In this document: positions 8,588 through 17,566 of the stretch, piece by piece
Layout: every line of letters begins with the position of its first letter
How positions within the stretch are numbered: position 1 is the stretch's first letter
NCBI RefSeq assembly: GCF_017638545.1
Contig: NZ_CP072110.1
Location: forward strand, 2,356,001 to 2,420,000
Length of the DNA stretch: 64,000 bases
Source: Psychrosphaera ytuae
GTDB lineage: Bacteria > Pseudomonadota > Gammaproteobacteria > Enterobacterales > Alteromonadaceae
Direction: 5' to 3'
Notes under the pieces: model-generated
What the model was told of the DNA's origin: nothing
The model's database searches: none
The model's input: the letters and a program-made list of their open reading frames with translations, nothing else
Program-made: the position numbers and the translations under genes

Positions 8588-9308
8588 ATGGCAAGAGTTT
8601 AGCGAAAAGTTTATTGCATTGACTCAGAGAGAAAAAATCATCGTTGCGTTTACTTGTGTGTTTTTGGTGACATATGGTCTGTATTTCTTATTACTTGAGC
8701 CATCACTAAAACAGCAAAAAAACCTCAATAATCGTATTGTATCGGCAAATCAGCAGGTTTCAGATCTTCAGCAACAGATAAGTATTATTCAAGCAGCACT
8801 GCGAGAAGATCCAAACAAAGAAATCAAAGCACAAATTAGTCAGTTAAAAACAGCATTAAAAGACACTGATGGGCAGCTAGAAGCGGCGATGTCTCAATAT
8901 GTTGCTCCAGAGGAGATGGCTCGCAAGTTAACTCAGTTGTTACAAACTGCACCGGGATTAAGGGTAACGAGTTTGGTTGTTCACAAACCGAGCCAATTAG
9001 ACCCAAATGCAATAAACGATGCGGGAAACACCGACGAAACAGACAATAACATGGCTGATGAATCGGCTGAGATAATTCAGCAAGAGCCGGTAGGTCAGAC
9101 TAAATTACCTATGTTATATCGCCATAAAATGACCCTTGCAGTAAAAGGCGGTTATTTCGATTTGATGAGTTTCGTCAAACGAGTATTGGAGAATAACAAA
9201 CAGTTTACCGTAAACGATCTAGACTATGAGGTTGGTACTCATCCCGAGGCGACGCTGACTTTATCTTTAGTAACGATAAGTGATAATGAAAATGTTATTC
9301 GATTGTAG
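8580..9308 (+). CDS. mshJ: MSHA biogenesis protein MshJ (PilO-like)
   Basis: Bitopic inner-membrane protein with the PilO layout: a short cytoplasmic N-terminus, one membrane helix (about residues 20-38), a coiled coil (about 45-100) rich in glutamine and leucine, and a periplasmic ferredoxin-like domain. An acidic, asparagine-rich insert (about residues 140-165, with DETDNNMADES) interrupts the periplasmic part. The chosen ATG has a GGAGG ribosome-binding site nine bases upstream and overlaps the previous gene by eight bases; a GTG two codons earlier is possible. The product is expected to heterodimerise with the PilN-like protein. Confidence 0.87.
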   Translation: MSKWQEFSEKFIALTQREKIIVAFTCVFLVTYGLYFLLLEPSLKQQKNLNNRIVSANQQVSDLQQQISIIQAALREDPNKEIKAQISQLKTALKDTDGQLEAAMSQYVAPEEMARKLTQLLQTAPGLRVTSLVVHKPSQLDPNAINDAGNTDETDNNMADESAEIIQQEPVGQTKLPMLYRHKMTLAVKGGYFDLMSFVKRVLENNKQFTVNDLDYEVGTHPEATLTLSLVTISDNENVIRL

Positions 9309-9639
9309 AAAGTTATCCGTGTACAAAAGAATTATTCGTGCTGTAGCAGTCGTGGCAATGTTTATGGCACCGTCAGCTTACGCCGATAAAATTCATGATC
9401 CTACATTGCCAAAAGTAAACTTAGAGCCGGTAGAGCAGAGCGCCGAGTCGGAGCAAACCGATGAGTTATCTCTGCAGGGAGTTGTAAATAAACGTGGTAT
9501 TCAAATGGCGTTTATTTCGGGTGAATTAGTAAAAGTTGGCGATAGTGTTCGCGAGTTTAAAGTAAGTAAAATAAATAATAATAATGTGGTTCTGCTTAAG
9601 TCGGGCTCTCAAAAAAGATTGTATGTATATGAAAAATAA
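9286..9639 (+). CDS. mshK: MSHA biogenesis protein MshK (PilP-like)
   Basis: A small periplasmic protein with a signal peptide (hydrophobic core VAVVAMFMAPSAYA, cleavage expected after AYA). After cleavage come the DPTLPK segment typical of MshK and a compact beta domain (LSLQGVVNKRGIQMAFISGE) like the PilP/GspC homology region that contacts the secretin. This fits a role linking the MshI/J complex to MshL. The start is uncertain among GTG 9280, ATG 9286 and ATG 9292, all inside the end of mshJ and none with a strong ribosome-binding site, so translation probably depends on coupling to mshJ. Confidence 0.82.
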   Translation: MKMLFDCRKLSVYKRIIRAVAVVAMFMAPSAYADKIHDPTLPKVNLEPVEQSAESEQTDELSLQGVVNKRGIQMAFISGELVKVGDSVREFKVSKINNNNVVLLKSGSQKRLYVYEK

Positions 9640-11308
9640 ATTGAACCAACTCAAACCATTCGCATTGTCAGCCCTAGTTACCTCGTTGTTGGCTGGCTGT
9701 AGTTTAACTTCTTCGCCCAATAAATCAGAAGAGGTCCACAGCGTTTTTAACGAGCCTGCTCAGCCACAACAAAGCTCAGAATTGGTTGTGCCGGATTCAG
9801 TGAATGCCGATTTAATGATGCCCGCTTCTAGCTCAATTGATGTTGCTGCACTAGAAGATCGCTTTAATGTGTCAGCAAACAATGTACCTGTGAAGCCATT
9901 TTTACAAGGTCTAGTAACAGATTCACCATACAGCGTGGCATTTCATCCAAATGTTGATGCCAATATCAGCCTTGATCTTAAAGACGTTACTATCCAAGAG
10001 GTAGTGGATTTATTATCTAGCCTGTACCCGTTAGACATTCAGTTTAGAGGCAAGGTCATTCAGGTTTATCCTGCGACCATCAAAACAGAAACAATTGCAA
10101 TTAATTACCTTATGTTAAAGCGCTTTGGCATGACGAGCACCAATATCAACTCAGGTGGTATCGTTAACCAAAATGAGCAGTCAGGCGGGTTAGGAAACGG
10201 CAACAATAGGAATAACTTCCAGCAGGGCGGTTTTGGAAATCAAGGCAGTAGTCTTGGTGGAAACAACATGATGGGAATGTCTCAAGGTAATGGTTCTAAC
10301 ATTCAGACGAGTTCTGAAAGCGACTTTTGGACCGAACTAGAAGACACTCTAAAAATGATCATGCGCTCTACTGATGAATCAGATGCAAAAGTAGTCGTAA
10401 GTCCGCAGTCTGGATTGATCACAGTTCGAGGTTTAACGTCAGATATTCAAGCCGTAAAAGACTTTATCAAGCGCTCTGAACAAAACTTGTCTCGCCAAGT
10501 TATTTTAGAGGCCAAAATTGTTGAAGTAGCATTAAACGACGATTACCAACAAGGCATTAACTGGACCAACGTTCTAGCGAATAGTGGCTCTACGAATATC
10601 ACATTTAATACGTCGGCAGGTACTTTTGGTAATGACTTAAGCGCTACATTGGGTGGCTTAACAAGTTTGAGTTTCGCCAATGCTGATTTTAGTGGCGTGG
10701 TTAACTTGCTTCAAACTCAAGGTAACGTTCAAGTTCTGTCGTCGCCTCGAGTAACGGCAACAAATAACCAGAAAGCGGTTATTAAAGTTGGTGAAGATGA
10801 ATACTTTGTCACAGACGTTTCTAATACAACGGTAACAGGAACGGCCACTTCGACAACGCCTGAAATTAATTTGGAGCCATTCTTCTCAGGTATTGCGTTA
10901 GATGTGACCCCTCAGATCAGCGAGCAAGGCGAAGTGATTTTGCACGTTCATCCTTCAGTAACAGAAATTGATGAACAACAAAAAGTCGTTACGCTGAATG
11001 AAGAACAATACATTTTACCACTTGCACAAAGTAACATTCGTGAGTCGGATACTGTTATCAAAGCAAAAAGCGGCGAAATTGTGGTTATTGGTGGCTTGAT
11101 GCAAACAATGACGACTAATGGTGAGTCGAGAGTTCCTTACTTAGGTGCAATCCCTGTTCTTGGTAATTTATTCAAAACCAAACAAGATACACAGCGCAAA
11201 AAAGAGTTGGTTATTTTACTCAAGCCGACTGTTGTCGGTACTGGCACGTGGCAAGAACAGATGAAACGAAGTGCCGATATATTAAAGCGTTGGTACGGTG
11301 ATCAATAA
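9623..11308 (+). CDS. mshL: MSHA outer-membrane secretin MshL
   Basis: The pilus exit channel in the outer membrane. A lipoprotein signal with lipobox LLAGC lies at about residues 17-31. The periplasmic N-domains include a secretin/TonB short N-terminal domain (SLDLKDVTIQEVVDLLSSLY). The C-terminal half is the secretin beta-barrel, with VLSSPRVTATNNQKAVIKVG and the terminal GLMQ...VPYLGAIPVLGNLFK signature. Between the N-domains lies a glycine/asparagine-rich low-complexity insert (about 10141-10320). The start is placed at one of two ATGs two codons apart; longer in-frame starts would bury the signal peptide. It overlaps mshK by 17 bases. Confidence 0.93.
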   Translation: MYMKNKLNQLKPFALSALVTSLLAGCSLTSSPNKSEEVHSVFNEPAQPQQSSELVVPDSVNADLMMPASSSIDVAALEDRFNVSANNVPVKPFLQGLVTDSPYSVAFHPNVDANISLDLKDVTIQEVVDLLSSLYPLDIQFRGKVIQVYPATIKTETIAINYLMLKRFGMTSTNINSGGIVNQNEQSGGLGNGNNRNNFQQGGFGNQGSSLGGNNMMGMSQGNGSNIQTSSESDFWTELEDTLKMIMRSTDESDAKVVVSPQSGLITVRGLTSDIQAVKDFIKRSEQNLSRQVILEAKIVEVALNDDYQQGINWTNVLANSGSTNITFNTSAGTFGNDLSATLGGLTSLSFANADFSGVVNLLQTQGNVQVLSSPRVTATNNQKAVIKVGEDEYFVTDVSNTTVTGTATSTTPEINLEPFFSGIALDVTPQISEQGEVILHVHPSVTEIDEQQKVVTLNEEQYILPLAQSNIRESDTVIKAKSGEIVVIGGLMQTMTTNGESRVPYLGAIPVLGNLFKTKQDTQRKKELVILLKPTVVGTGTWQEQMKRSADILKRWYGDQ

Positions 11309-11313
11309 CAGCC

Positions 11314-12237
11314 ATGTACTTGTATCACTTTGGGTTTAAAGAGCTTCCTTTTTCTTTAACACCCAATACGCATTTTTATTTGCCATCGCCCAGTCATGCT
11401 GAGGCGATGCAAGTATTGCTAACTGCGTTGAAGACAGGTGAAGGCTTTATTAAAGTTACTGGTGAAGTTGGTACAGGAAAAACCCTTCTTTGCCGTAAAT
11501 TGCTGAACGAGATACCTGACGCATTCGAGGTAGCCTATATCCCCAACCCAGCTTTGTCCCCGGAGGAAATGCGTTATGCATTAGCCAGTGAGCTCGGAAT
11601 TAAAGGGTTAGCAAGAATTAATCAGCAACAGCTGAGTCAAAAAATTCAGATGAAGCTGGTGGAGTTAAATCAACAAGGCAAAGGTGTTGTGCTAATTGTT
11701 GACGAAGCACAAACGATTCCTTGGGAGAGCTTTGAGGCTTTACGATTATTCACTAACTTGGAAACGGAGTCTCGGAAATTGGTCCAGGTCGTGTTGTTTG
11801 GCCAACCTGAACTTGACGCAATGTTGGCGTCACATCGTCTGCGTCAATTGCGACAAAGGATCACTTTTTCCTATAAGTTAAGAGGTCTTAGCAAAGAAGA
11901 AGTGGCTCAATACGTTCATCATCGAGTCGCGATGGCTGGGCACCAACAAGCAGGCTTATTTGACCAAGGCGCTATCGCTCTTTTACACAAATACAGTAAA
12001 GGGGTGCCGAGATTGGTCAATGTACTAAGTCATAAAGCGTTAATGTTGGTGTATGGCGAAGGGGGTACTCAAGTTCAGAAGTCACATGTTCGTTATGCTG
12101 CAAAGGACACAGACTCTGTTGAGATGACACGACAAGTTTCATTACCACTTAATTTAGTGATTGGTGCGTGTGTACTGACAACTGCTGTTTTGGGCTTTTT
12201 TATAAGCTGGCCTTATATTACGGAGTATTTGAAATGA
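11314..12237 (+). CDS. mshM: MSHA biogenesis AAA ATPase MshM (ExeA-like)
   Basis: A 307-residue ATPase of the ExeA/GspA family. Walker A is GEVGTGKT (about residue 51) and Walker B is VVLIVDEAQ (about residue 128). The FTNLE...VQVVLFGQPEL segment and arginine-rich RLRQLRQRI follow the ExeA pattern. A single membrane helix lies near the C-terminus (VIGACVLTTAVLGFFISW), so the ATPase domain faces the cytoplasm. ExeA-type proteins help insert or assemble the secretin through peptidoglycan, and MshM is expected to do the same for MshL, its upstream neighbour six bases away. Its stop overlaps the mshN start (ATGA). Confidence 0.92.
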   Translation: MYLYHFGFKELPFSLTPNTHFYLPSPSHAEAMQVLLTALKTGEGFIKVTGEVGTGKTLLCRKLLNEIPDAFEVAYIPNPALSPEEMRYALASELGIKGLARINQQQLSQKIQMKLVELNQQGKGVVLIVDEAQTIPWESFEALRLFTNLETESRKLVQVVLFGQPELDAMLASHRLRQLRQRITFSYKLRGLSKEEVAQYVHHRVAMAGHQQAGLFDQGAIALLHKYSKGVPRLVNVLSHKALMLVYGEGGTQVQKSHVRYAAKDTDSVEMTRQVSLPLNLVIGACVLTTAVLGFFISWPYITEYLK

Positions 12238-13415
12238 GTGTCATCAACAAAATGTTAAAGGACTTGGACCAGCGTCAAGAAGGTCAGGACACATCACCAA
12301 TAGAAAACCATGCAGCTACACCAAATGCAGGGACTCAATTGTCTTCTAATAAGGCAAGTTCTACCGCAATAACACTGGTTCTCATCATAATTGCAGTGTT
12401 ACTGGCATTTATTGGCTACCAAATGTTGTTGAACAACAAGGGTCGTGTGGCTGACAGCACCAACCAAGTTACTCCAGCCTTGATGACTGCGGCTAGTGAG
12501 CCGACACAAATAAACAACGAATTAGCGGAACCTGCACAAAGTGTCGATCCAGATCCCGCCGCAGAACTAGAACAACCTCCTGCCCCCGAAACAGAATTAG
12601 TTGCCGAGACGACACCAGACTTGCCGGTTCAAAATGAAGAGCCTGAAGAAGTCACTACAGAACTAGTTGTGGAAGAGGAAGACCAAACAGCACCCCAGCT
12701 CGAGGTTGAACCACAAGAGTCTTCAACGTCACAAACTGAACAATTTGTTTCTACAGCTACACCAAGTAGCCAAGAGCCAGTTAGAGTAACCGAAAAAGCG
12801 GCAGAAGAACCTACTTTTGTCATCGAAAAAACCTCTACTAAACTCACCCCTGAAGAGCGAGTTGAGCGGCTGTTAAATAAAGCTAAGAGCGCCTACGAAA
12901 AAGGCTATATTACTGAAGCAATTGAAGATTTGACCAAAGTGTTATCTATTTCTGATGGCCATATTGAAGCGCGAACACTCCTTGCTGGTGCTTGGTATGG
13001 ACGGGGCGAAGGAAATAGAGCTATTGCTATCTTAAATGATGGGCTACAACGTTACCCATTGATTGAAGAGTGGCGTACAACCGCCGCTAAGATCTTTTTC
13101 AAAGAAAATAGACTGGAAGGCGCATTTTCTTATCTCAATGTGGAGTTAACGGGTGCAAGTAAGGAGTTTTATACTCTCAAAGGTAATCTAGCTCGTCAGC
13201 TAAAACAATTTTCAGCGGCCGAATTAGCCTACAGTAAATTAACCGAATTAGAGCCGTTTGTTGGCAATTGGTGGTTGGGATTGGCAATTGCCCAAGACAG
13301 CCAAGCAAAATCTCAACAAGCGTTAGCAAGTTATATTAAAGTTGTTGAAACAGGTGGCGTGTCAGCACAGTCACTTAGTTTTGCTCAACAGCGCATAGAG
13401 AAATTAAAAGGGTAG
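12234..13415 (+). CDS. mshN: MSHA biogenesis TPR protein MshN
   Basis: A 393-residue bitopic membrane protein starting with MSVINKMLKDLDQRQ, the conserved cytoplasmic head of MshN. One membrane helix follows (about residues 43-64), then a long low-complexity periplasmic linker rich in Glu, Pro, Thr and Val (about 75-215). The C-terminus has tetratricopeptide repeats (about 220-393, AKSAYEKGYITEAIEDLTKV). It probably bridges the inner-membrane assembly to periplasmic or outer-membrane parts. The start overlaps the mshM stop as ATGA; an in-frame upstream TGT-rich extension within mshM is not credible. Confidence 0.9.
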   Translation: MSVINKMLKDLDQRQEGQDTSPIENHAATPNAGTQLSSNKASSTAITLVLIIIAVLLAFIGYQMLLNNKGRVADSTNQVTPALMTAASEPTQINNELAEPAQSVDPDPAAELEQPPAPETELVAETTPDLPVQNEEPEEVTTELVVEEEDQTAPQLEVEPQESSTSQTEQFVSTATPSSQEPVRVTEKAAEEPTFVIEKTSTKLTPEERVERLLNKAKSAYEKGYITEAIEDLTKVLSISDGHIEARTLLAGAWYGRGEGNRAIAILNDGLQRYPLIEEWRTTAAKIFFKENRLEGAFSYLNVELTGASKEFYTLKGNLARQLKQFSAAELAYSKLTELEPFVGNWWLGLAIAQDSQAKSQQALASYIKVVETGGVSAQSLSFAQQRIEKLKG

Positions 13416-13417
13416 CC

Positions 13418-15145
13418 ATGGCAGCTCCAAAACTCAAAAAACGACTGGGTGATTTGCTGGTCGATGAAGATATCATCTCCGAAGAGGAGTTGATGAGCGC
13501 ATTGTCGGCGCAAAAAGAATCAGGCCGTAAATTAGGCTCGGTTTTAATTGATTCGGGAATTATTACCGAAGAGCAACTGCTTCGATTTTTGGCACAGCAG
13601 TTAAATTTACGCTTTATAAATATATCTAACCTACAGCTAAACCAAAAACTTGCCAGTGAGCTATCAGAGGTACATGCAAGGCGCTTACGTGCGCTGGTAC
13701 TAGAAAGCGATCAGGATTCTGTCACTATTGGTATGTCAGACCCTGCAGACTTGTCTGCCATAGAGCAACTGTCTAACTTGTTTGGCTCAAAGAATATTGA
13801 AATTGTCGCAGTTCGCGAAAGCCAAATGCTGACCGCTTTTGACCAATTATATCGCCGTACTAAAGAAATTGAGGCATTTGCTCACCAACTTCAAGCAGAA
13901 TACGAAGAGAGCGCTGATTTTGACTTTGCGACGATTGAGGGTGACGGCGATGGTGATACAGTTGTTGCTAAGTTACTTCGTTCACTTTTTGAGGATGCAG
14001 TGCAAGTTAGAGCGTCGGATATTCACATCGAACCTGACAAAACCAACCTTCGAATTCGAACTCGCGTCGATGGCGTGTTGCAAGAAAGTATTTTGAATGA
14101 AGTAAAAATCGCCCCTGCGTTAGTTTTGCGTTTAAAGCTGATGGCAGGTCTAGATATCTCTGAGAAGCGTTTACCACAGGATGGCCGTTTTCATATCAAA
14201 GTGAAAGGTCACGAAATTGATATTCGTATTTCGACTATGCCAATTCAACACGGTGAGTCGGTGGTTATGCGTTTACTCGATCAGTCTGCTGGCTTATTGA
14301 GCTTAGAAGCAACCGGTATGCCGCCGCATATTCTAATGAAAGTACGAAAGTTGGTTAAAAGTCCAAATGGTATGTTTTTGGTTACGGGACCAACCGGTTC
14401 TGGTAAAACAACGACCTTGTATGGTTGCTTGAGTGAGCTGAACACACCTGAAAGTAAAATTATTACGGTTGAAGATCCTGTTGAATATCAATTGCCGAGG
14501 ATCAACCAGGTTCAAATCAATACAAAAATCGATTTGTCGTTTTCTTCCGTATTGAGAACAGCACTTCGTCAAGACCCGGACGTCATCATGGTTGGTGAGA
14601 TTCGTGACCAAGAAACCGCAGAAATTGGTTTGCGAGCGGCCCTGACTGGTCACATGGTTTTGTCTACACTTCATACCAATGATGCAGTTTCAACAGCATT
14701 GCGTTTGATTGATATGGGGGCGGCACCATACCTAGTGGCAAGCTCATTGCGAGCGGTGTTAGCACAGCGATTAGTAAGACGTGTGTGTGGGGTATGTTCG
14801 ACTGAATATAAGCCAAACCAACAAGAAATGACTTGGATTTCGAATATCGCAGGACGTGATATGAGCAGTGCTAGCTTCAGTCATGGCTCTGGTTGTCAAA
14901 ACTGTAATAATACAGGTTATAAAGGCCGTGCGGGTGTTTATGAGCTGTTAGAAATGACCAACGAGAGTTTGATCACTGCGCTTCGAAATGGCGATACTGA
15001 AGGATTTTCTGCAGCGGCCAAGGCACTACCTGATTACAAAACATTAGGCCAAGCCGCTTTAGAGTATGCAGAGCAAGGAATAACGTCAGTAAAAGAAGTA
15101 TTGCGTATTGCCGAGGTAGTAGCCGATACTGCTACTTATGAGTAA
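13418..15145 (+). CDS. mshE: MSHA extension ATPase MshE
   Basis: A PilB/GspE-type secretion ATPase of 575 residues powering pilus extension. The N-terminus holds two 24-residue MshEN motifs (from about residues 9 and 37), the c-di-GMP-binding element known from MshE. Walker A GPTGSGKTTT is at about residue 323, the Asp box and Walker B (DPDVIMVGEIRD) at about 386, and the His box LTGHMVLSTLHTND after that. A tetracysteine zinc site is formed by CGVC (about 457) and CQNC (about 493). In the first MshEN motif the usual glycine at position 10 is aspartate (LLVDEDII); the second motif is canonical (LIDSGII). mshG follows 13 bases downstream. Confidence 0.96.
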   Translation: MAAPKLKKRLGDLLVDEDIISEEELMSALSAQKESGRKLGSVLIDSGIITEEQLLRFLAQQLNLRFINISNLQLNQKLASELSEVHARRLRALVLESDQDSVTIGMSDPADLSAIEQLSNLFGSKNIEIVAVRESQMLTAFDQLYRRTKEIEAFAHQLQAEYEESADFDFATIEGDGDGDTVVAKLLRSLFEDAVQVRASDIHIEPDKTNLRIRTRVDGVLQESILNEVKIAPALVLRLKLMAGLDISEKRLPQDGRFHIKVKGHEIDIRISTMPIQHGESVVMRLLDQSAGLLSLEATGMPPHILMKVRKLVKSPNGMFLVTGPTGSGKTTTLYGCLSELNTPESKIITVEDPVEYQLPRINQVQINTKIDLSFSSVLRTALRQDPDVIMVGEIRDQETAEIGLRAALTGHMVLSTLHTNDAVSTALRLIDMGAAPYLVASSLRAVLAQRLVRRVCGVCSTEYKPNQQEMTWISNIAGRDMSSASFSHGSGCQNCNNTGYKGRAGVYELLEMTNESLITALRNGDTEGFSAAAKALPDYKTLGQAALEYAEQGITSVKEVLRIAEVVADTATYE

Positions 15146-15158
15146 CGAGAGTTAATTT

Positions 15159-16376
15159 ATGCCGTTTTTTCTATATCAAGCAAAAGACATCAAAGGAAAC
15201 GTAGTTAAAGGACAAGTCGAAGCGGCCAACGAAAATGCGGCTGCGGACATTCTGTTGGCACGTCAGGAGTTTCCTACGAGTATTTCGCTTACTCAAGAAG
15301 CGGACGCCAAAGGCGATATTTTTGAGAACTTATTTGAGAGAGTGACGACCCAGAATTTAGTTGTATTTTCTCGTCAGATGTATTCTCTTACCAAAGCGGG
15401 TATTCCTATGATACGCGCTATTTTAGGTCTAGCAGATAGCTCGACTAATAAGCCCCTCAAACGCACACTTGAAGATGTTGCAGCGCAATTAGAGCGTGGG
15501 CGTTCGTTGTCTGCTGCGATGTCGAGTCATTCAAAGATATTCCCTAAATTGGCGATCAGTATTGTTCACGTAGGTGAAAATACAGGTCGATTAGAAGATG
15601 CCTTTTTACAACTAGCAGAATACTTTGAGCGCGACGAAGAGACGAGAAAGCGAGTAAAATCGGCAATGCGTTATCCGACAACAGTTTTAATAGTTATTGT
15701 CATTGCGATGTTCGTATTGAATCTGATGGTGATCCCAACTTTTGCCAACATGTTTGCAAAGCTAGGTTCTGATTTACCATTGGCCACTCAAATACTCATC
15801 GGCACCTCAAATTTCTTTGTGAATTATTGGCAATGGATGCTCATAGGTATAGTTATTGCCGTTGTCACTTTTAAACATTGGTCCAATACAGAATCAGGCA
15901 AATTGTCCTGGGATAAGCTTAAACTCAAAATCCCATTTGTTGGTTCGATTATAGAGCGAAGCTTGTTAGGTCGATACGCCAGAAGCTTTTCGATGATTTT
16001 GGAGTCCGGTGTACCAATGACCTCAGGCTTGACACTTGTTGCGGACGCTGTCGATAACTCATACATGGAAAAACAAATTAAAGACATGCGACGCAATATC
16101 GAAAAAGGCGATTCATTACTGCGTGTTTCGGTGACTAGCCAACTGTTTTCGCCTTTAGTTTTGCAAATGGTTGCAGTCGGTGAAGAAACCGGCCGTGTCG
16201 ATGAGTTACTTAAAGAAGTCGCCGATTATTACGAGCGCGAGGTGGACTTTGATTTAAAGAGTTTAACCGCAAAAATAGAACCGGTATTAATTGGCTTTGT
16301 TGCCGTTATGGTCGGTGGTTTGGCATTGGGTATCTTTACGCCAATGTGGGACATGATGTCGGCATTTAAAGGCTAA
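15159..16376 (+). CDS. mshG: MSHA inner-membrane platform protein MshG (PilC-like)
   Basis: Polytopic platform protein of the GspF/PilC family, 405 residues. The N-terminus (MPFFLYQAKDIKGNVVKGQV) is typical. Two T2SSF domains follow, each with the conserved FSRQMYSLTKAGIPM and ARSFSMILESGVPM helices, ending in the VGEETGRVDELL motif. Three membrane helices are visible, at about residues 170-191, 222-241 and 377-397. It transmits the MshE ATPase stroke to pilin extraction from the membrane. A GAGAG ribosome-binding site precedes the ATG. Confidence 0.96.
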   Translation: MPFFLYQAKDIKGNVVKGQVEAANENAAADILLARQEFPTSISLTQEADAKGDIFENLFERVTTQNLVVFSRQMYSLTKAGIPMIRAILGLADSSTNKPLKRTLEDVAAQLERGRSLSAAMSSHSKIFPKLAISIVHVGENTGRLEDAFLQLAEYFERDEETRKRVKSAMRYPTTVLIVIVIAMFVLNLMVIPTFANMFAKLGSDLPLATQILIGTSNFFVNYWQWMLIGIVIAVVTFKHWSNTESGKLSWDKLKLKIPFVGSIIERSLLGRYARSFSMILESGVPMTSGLTLVADAVDNSYMEKQIKDMRRNIEKGDSLLRVSVTSQLFSPLVLQMVAVGEETGRVDELLKEVADYYEREVDFDLKSLTAKIEPVLIGFVAVMVGGLALGIFTPMWDMMSAFKG

Positions 16377-16382
16377 CGACAG

Positions 16383-16886
16383 ATGAAGCACTCTGCGGTG
16401 GAAGAGCAGGAGGCGCTCACTGAACACTGGTTCTTTAGAGTCTTGGTTGCCGGTGTTGTTTTAGCTTTAATATTTTTTGTTGGTAGTCGCTCATTAAATG
16501 ATGTGGTGGAAGGTGTTGGTGAGTACAAGGCTCAGCTGATGACGGACCGCTTTGCTAAATCCGTAAGCCACATACACCAGGAGTGGGACCGAAATGGCAA
16601 GCCAAGTAGGTTAAGACTGGACTACTACGAATCGCAAACTAATCCAAAGGATGTATGGATTTGGTTAAATAAACAGGGATGGCCTTTAACCGTTGATGAG
16701 GAAAACCCTGAGTTAAATTGTCGTCAGTTATGGGTATACTTCGCTGAAACTAATACAAAAACAAACGAATTAGTAACAATCAGTGTGGTAAGCGATGAGC
16801 GCTATTGTGTGTACACTTGGAAAAATCAAGATGGAGCACAAAAAAGCTTTAAATATGATTCACTTGTGGGCAGGTTTGAGCAATAA
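16383..16886 (+). CDS. mshF: MSHA biogenesis protein MshF
   Basis: A 167-residue membrane-anchored protein with a cytoplasmic head, one membrane helix (about residues 19-36, LVAGVVLALIFFVGSRSL) and a periplasmic domain with a conserved-looking WIWLNKQGWPL segment and two cysteines. Its position between the platform gene and the pilin genes, and this layout, match MshF. The exact function of MshF is poorly defined. It starts six bases after mshG. The downstream gap before mshB (103 bases) is the largest within the operon after mshI. Confidence 0.8.
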   Translation: MKHSAVEEQEALTEHWFFRVLVAGVVLALIFFVGSRSLNDVVEGVGEYKAQLMTDRFAKSVSHIHQEWDRNGKPSRLRLDYYESQTNPKDVWIWLNKQGWPLTVDEENPELNCRQLWVYFAETNTKTNELVTISVVSDERYCVYTWKNQDGAQKSFKYDSLVGRFEQ

Positions 16887-16948
16887 GCTAAATTTTGCTG
16901 ATTGCGGGTCGATATTTAGAGATATTTATTTTAAAAATCAGTGTTTTT

Positions 16949-16954
16949 TATATA
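16949..16954 (+). promoter_or_regulatory. -10-like element before the pilin genes
   Basis: TATATA/TATAGA in an AT-rich 103-base gap before mshB. A separate promoter for the structural genes is known in Vibrio msh loci. No good -35 hexamer is seen, so support is limited to position and composition. Confidence 0.28.
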
Positions 16955-16989
16955 GACTGAATTTACATGTTGATTGAGGTACAAAAAAA

Positions 16990-17550
16990 ATGAAAAAACA
17001 ACAGGGCTTTACCCTAATCGAGTTAGTAATAGTAGTGATTATCTTAGGCTTTCTAGGTGCTGCTGCTGTTCCGAGATTATTAGATGTTACTGATGATGCA
17101 CGTGATGCATCTGTTGAAGGGGTTGCAGGAGGCTTTGCAAGTGCGGTTGGCCTTGTTCGCGCTGAGTGGGAATTAGCAGGTCGTCCTGCTGGTAATACTA
17201 ACATTGACTATGATGGTATCGCATTAGACGTGACTGATAGCGGTTACCCAGCAGGTAATGGCAATGAAAGTCAAGCTAGCGATATGGATGCACAGGCGTG
17301 TCAGTTTGTTTTTCAAAGTATGTTCCAGTCTGCACCAACTACGATTTTAGCGGGCGCAGCTAATTACGATGGCGAACGTTATGTTGTTCGTTTTTCGACA
17401 GGCAGTGAATGCCAGTTTGTATTAGCTGAAGGTATTGAATCAGGTAATACTGTTCCTGCGAACTATGTTAATGATGCTGCTACCACGGCGAACCGTCAAG
17501 GCTTTGAATACAATGCCGACTCGGGTCAAATTACCGTATTCAAGAATTAA
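16990..17550 (+). CDS. mshB: MSHA minor pilin MshB
   Basis: Type IV prepilin of 186 residues with a six-residue leader (MKKQQG) before the cleavage site and the methylated FTLIELVIVVIILGFLGAAA helix containing Glu at +5. The globular part has two cysteines (QACQF and SECQF) that may form a disulfide. It sits immediately before the major pilin gene, as MshB does in Vibrio, and is longer than MshA. A GAGGT ribosome-binding site precedes the start. Processing requires a prepilin peptidase that is not encoded in this window. Confidence 0.88.
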   Translation: MKKQQGFTLIELVIVVIILGFLGAAAVPRLLDVTDDARDASVEGVAGGFASAVGLVRAEWELAGRPAGNTNIDYDGIALDVTDSGYPAGNGNESQASDMDAQACQFVFQSMFQSAPTTILAGAANYDGERYVVRFSTGSECQFVLAEGIESGNTVPANYVNDAATTANRQGFEYNADSGQITVFKN

Positions 17551-17566
17551 TTTTTAGGAGTCTGTT

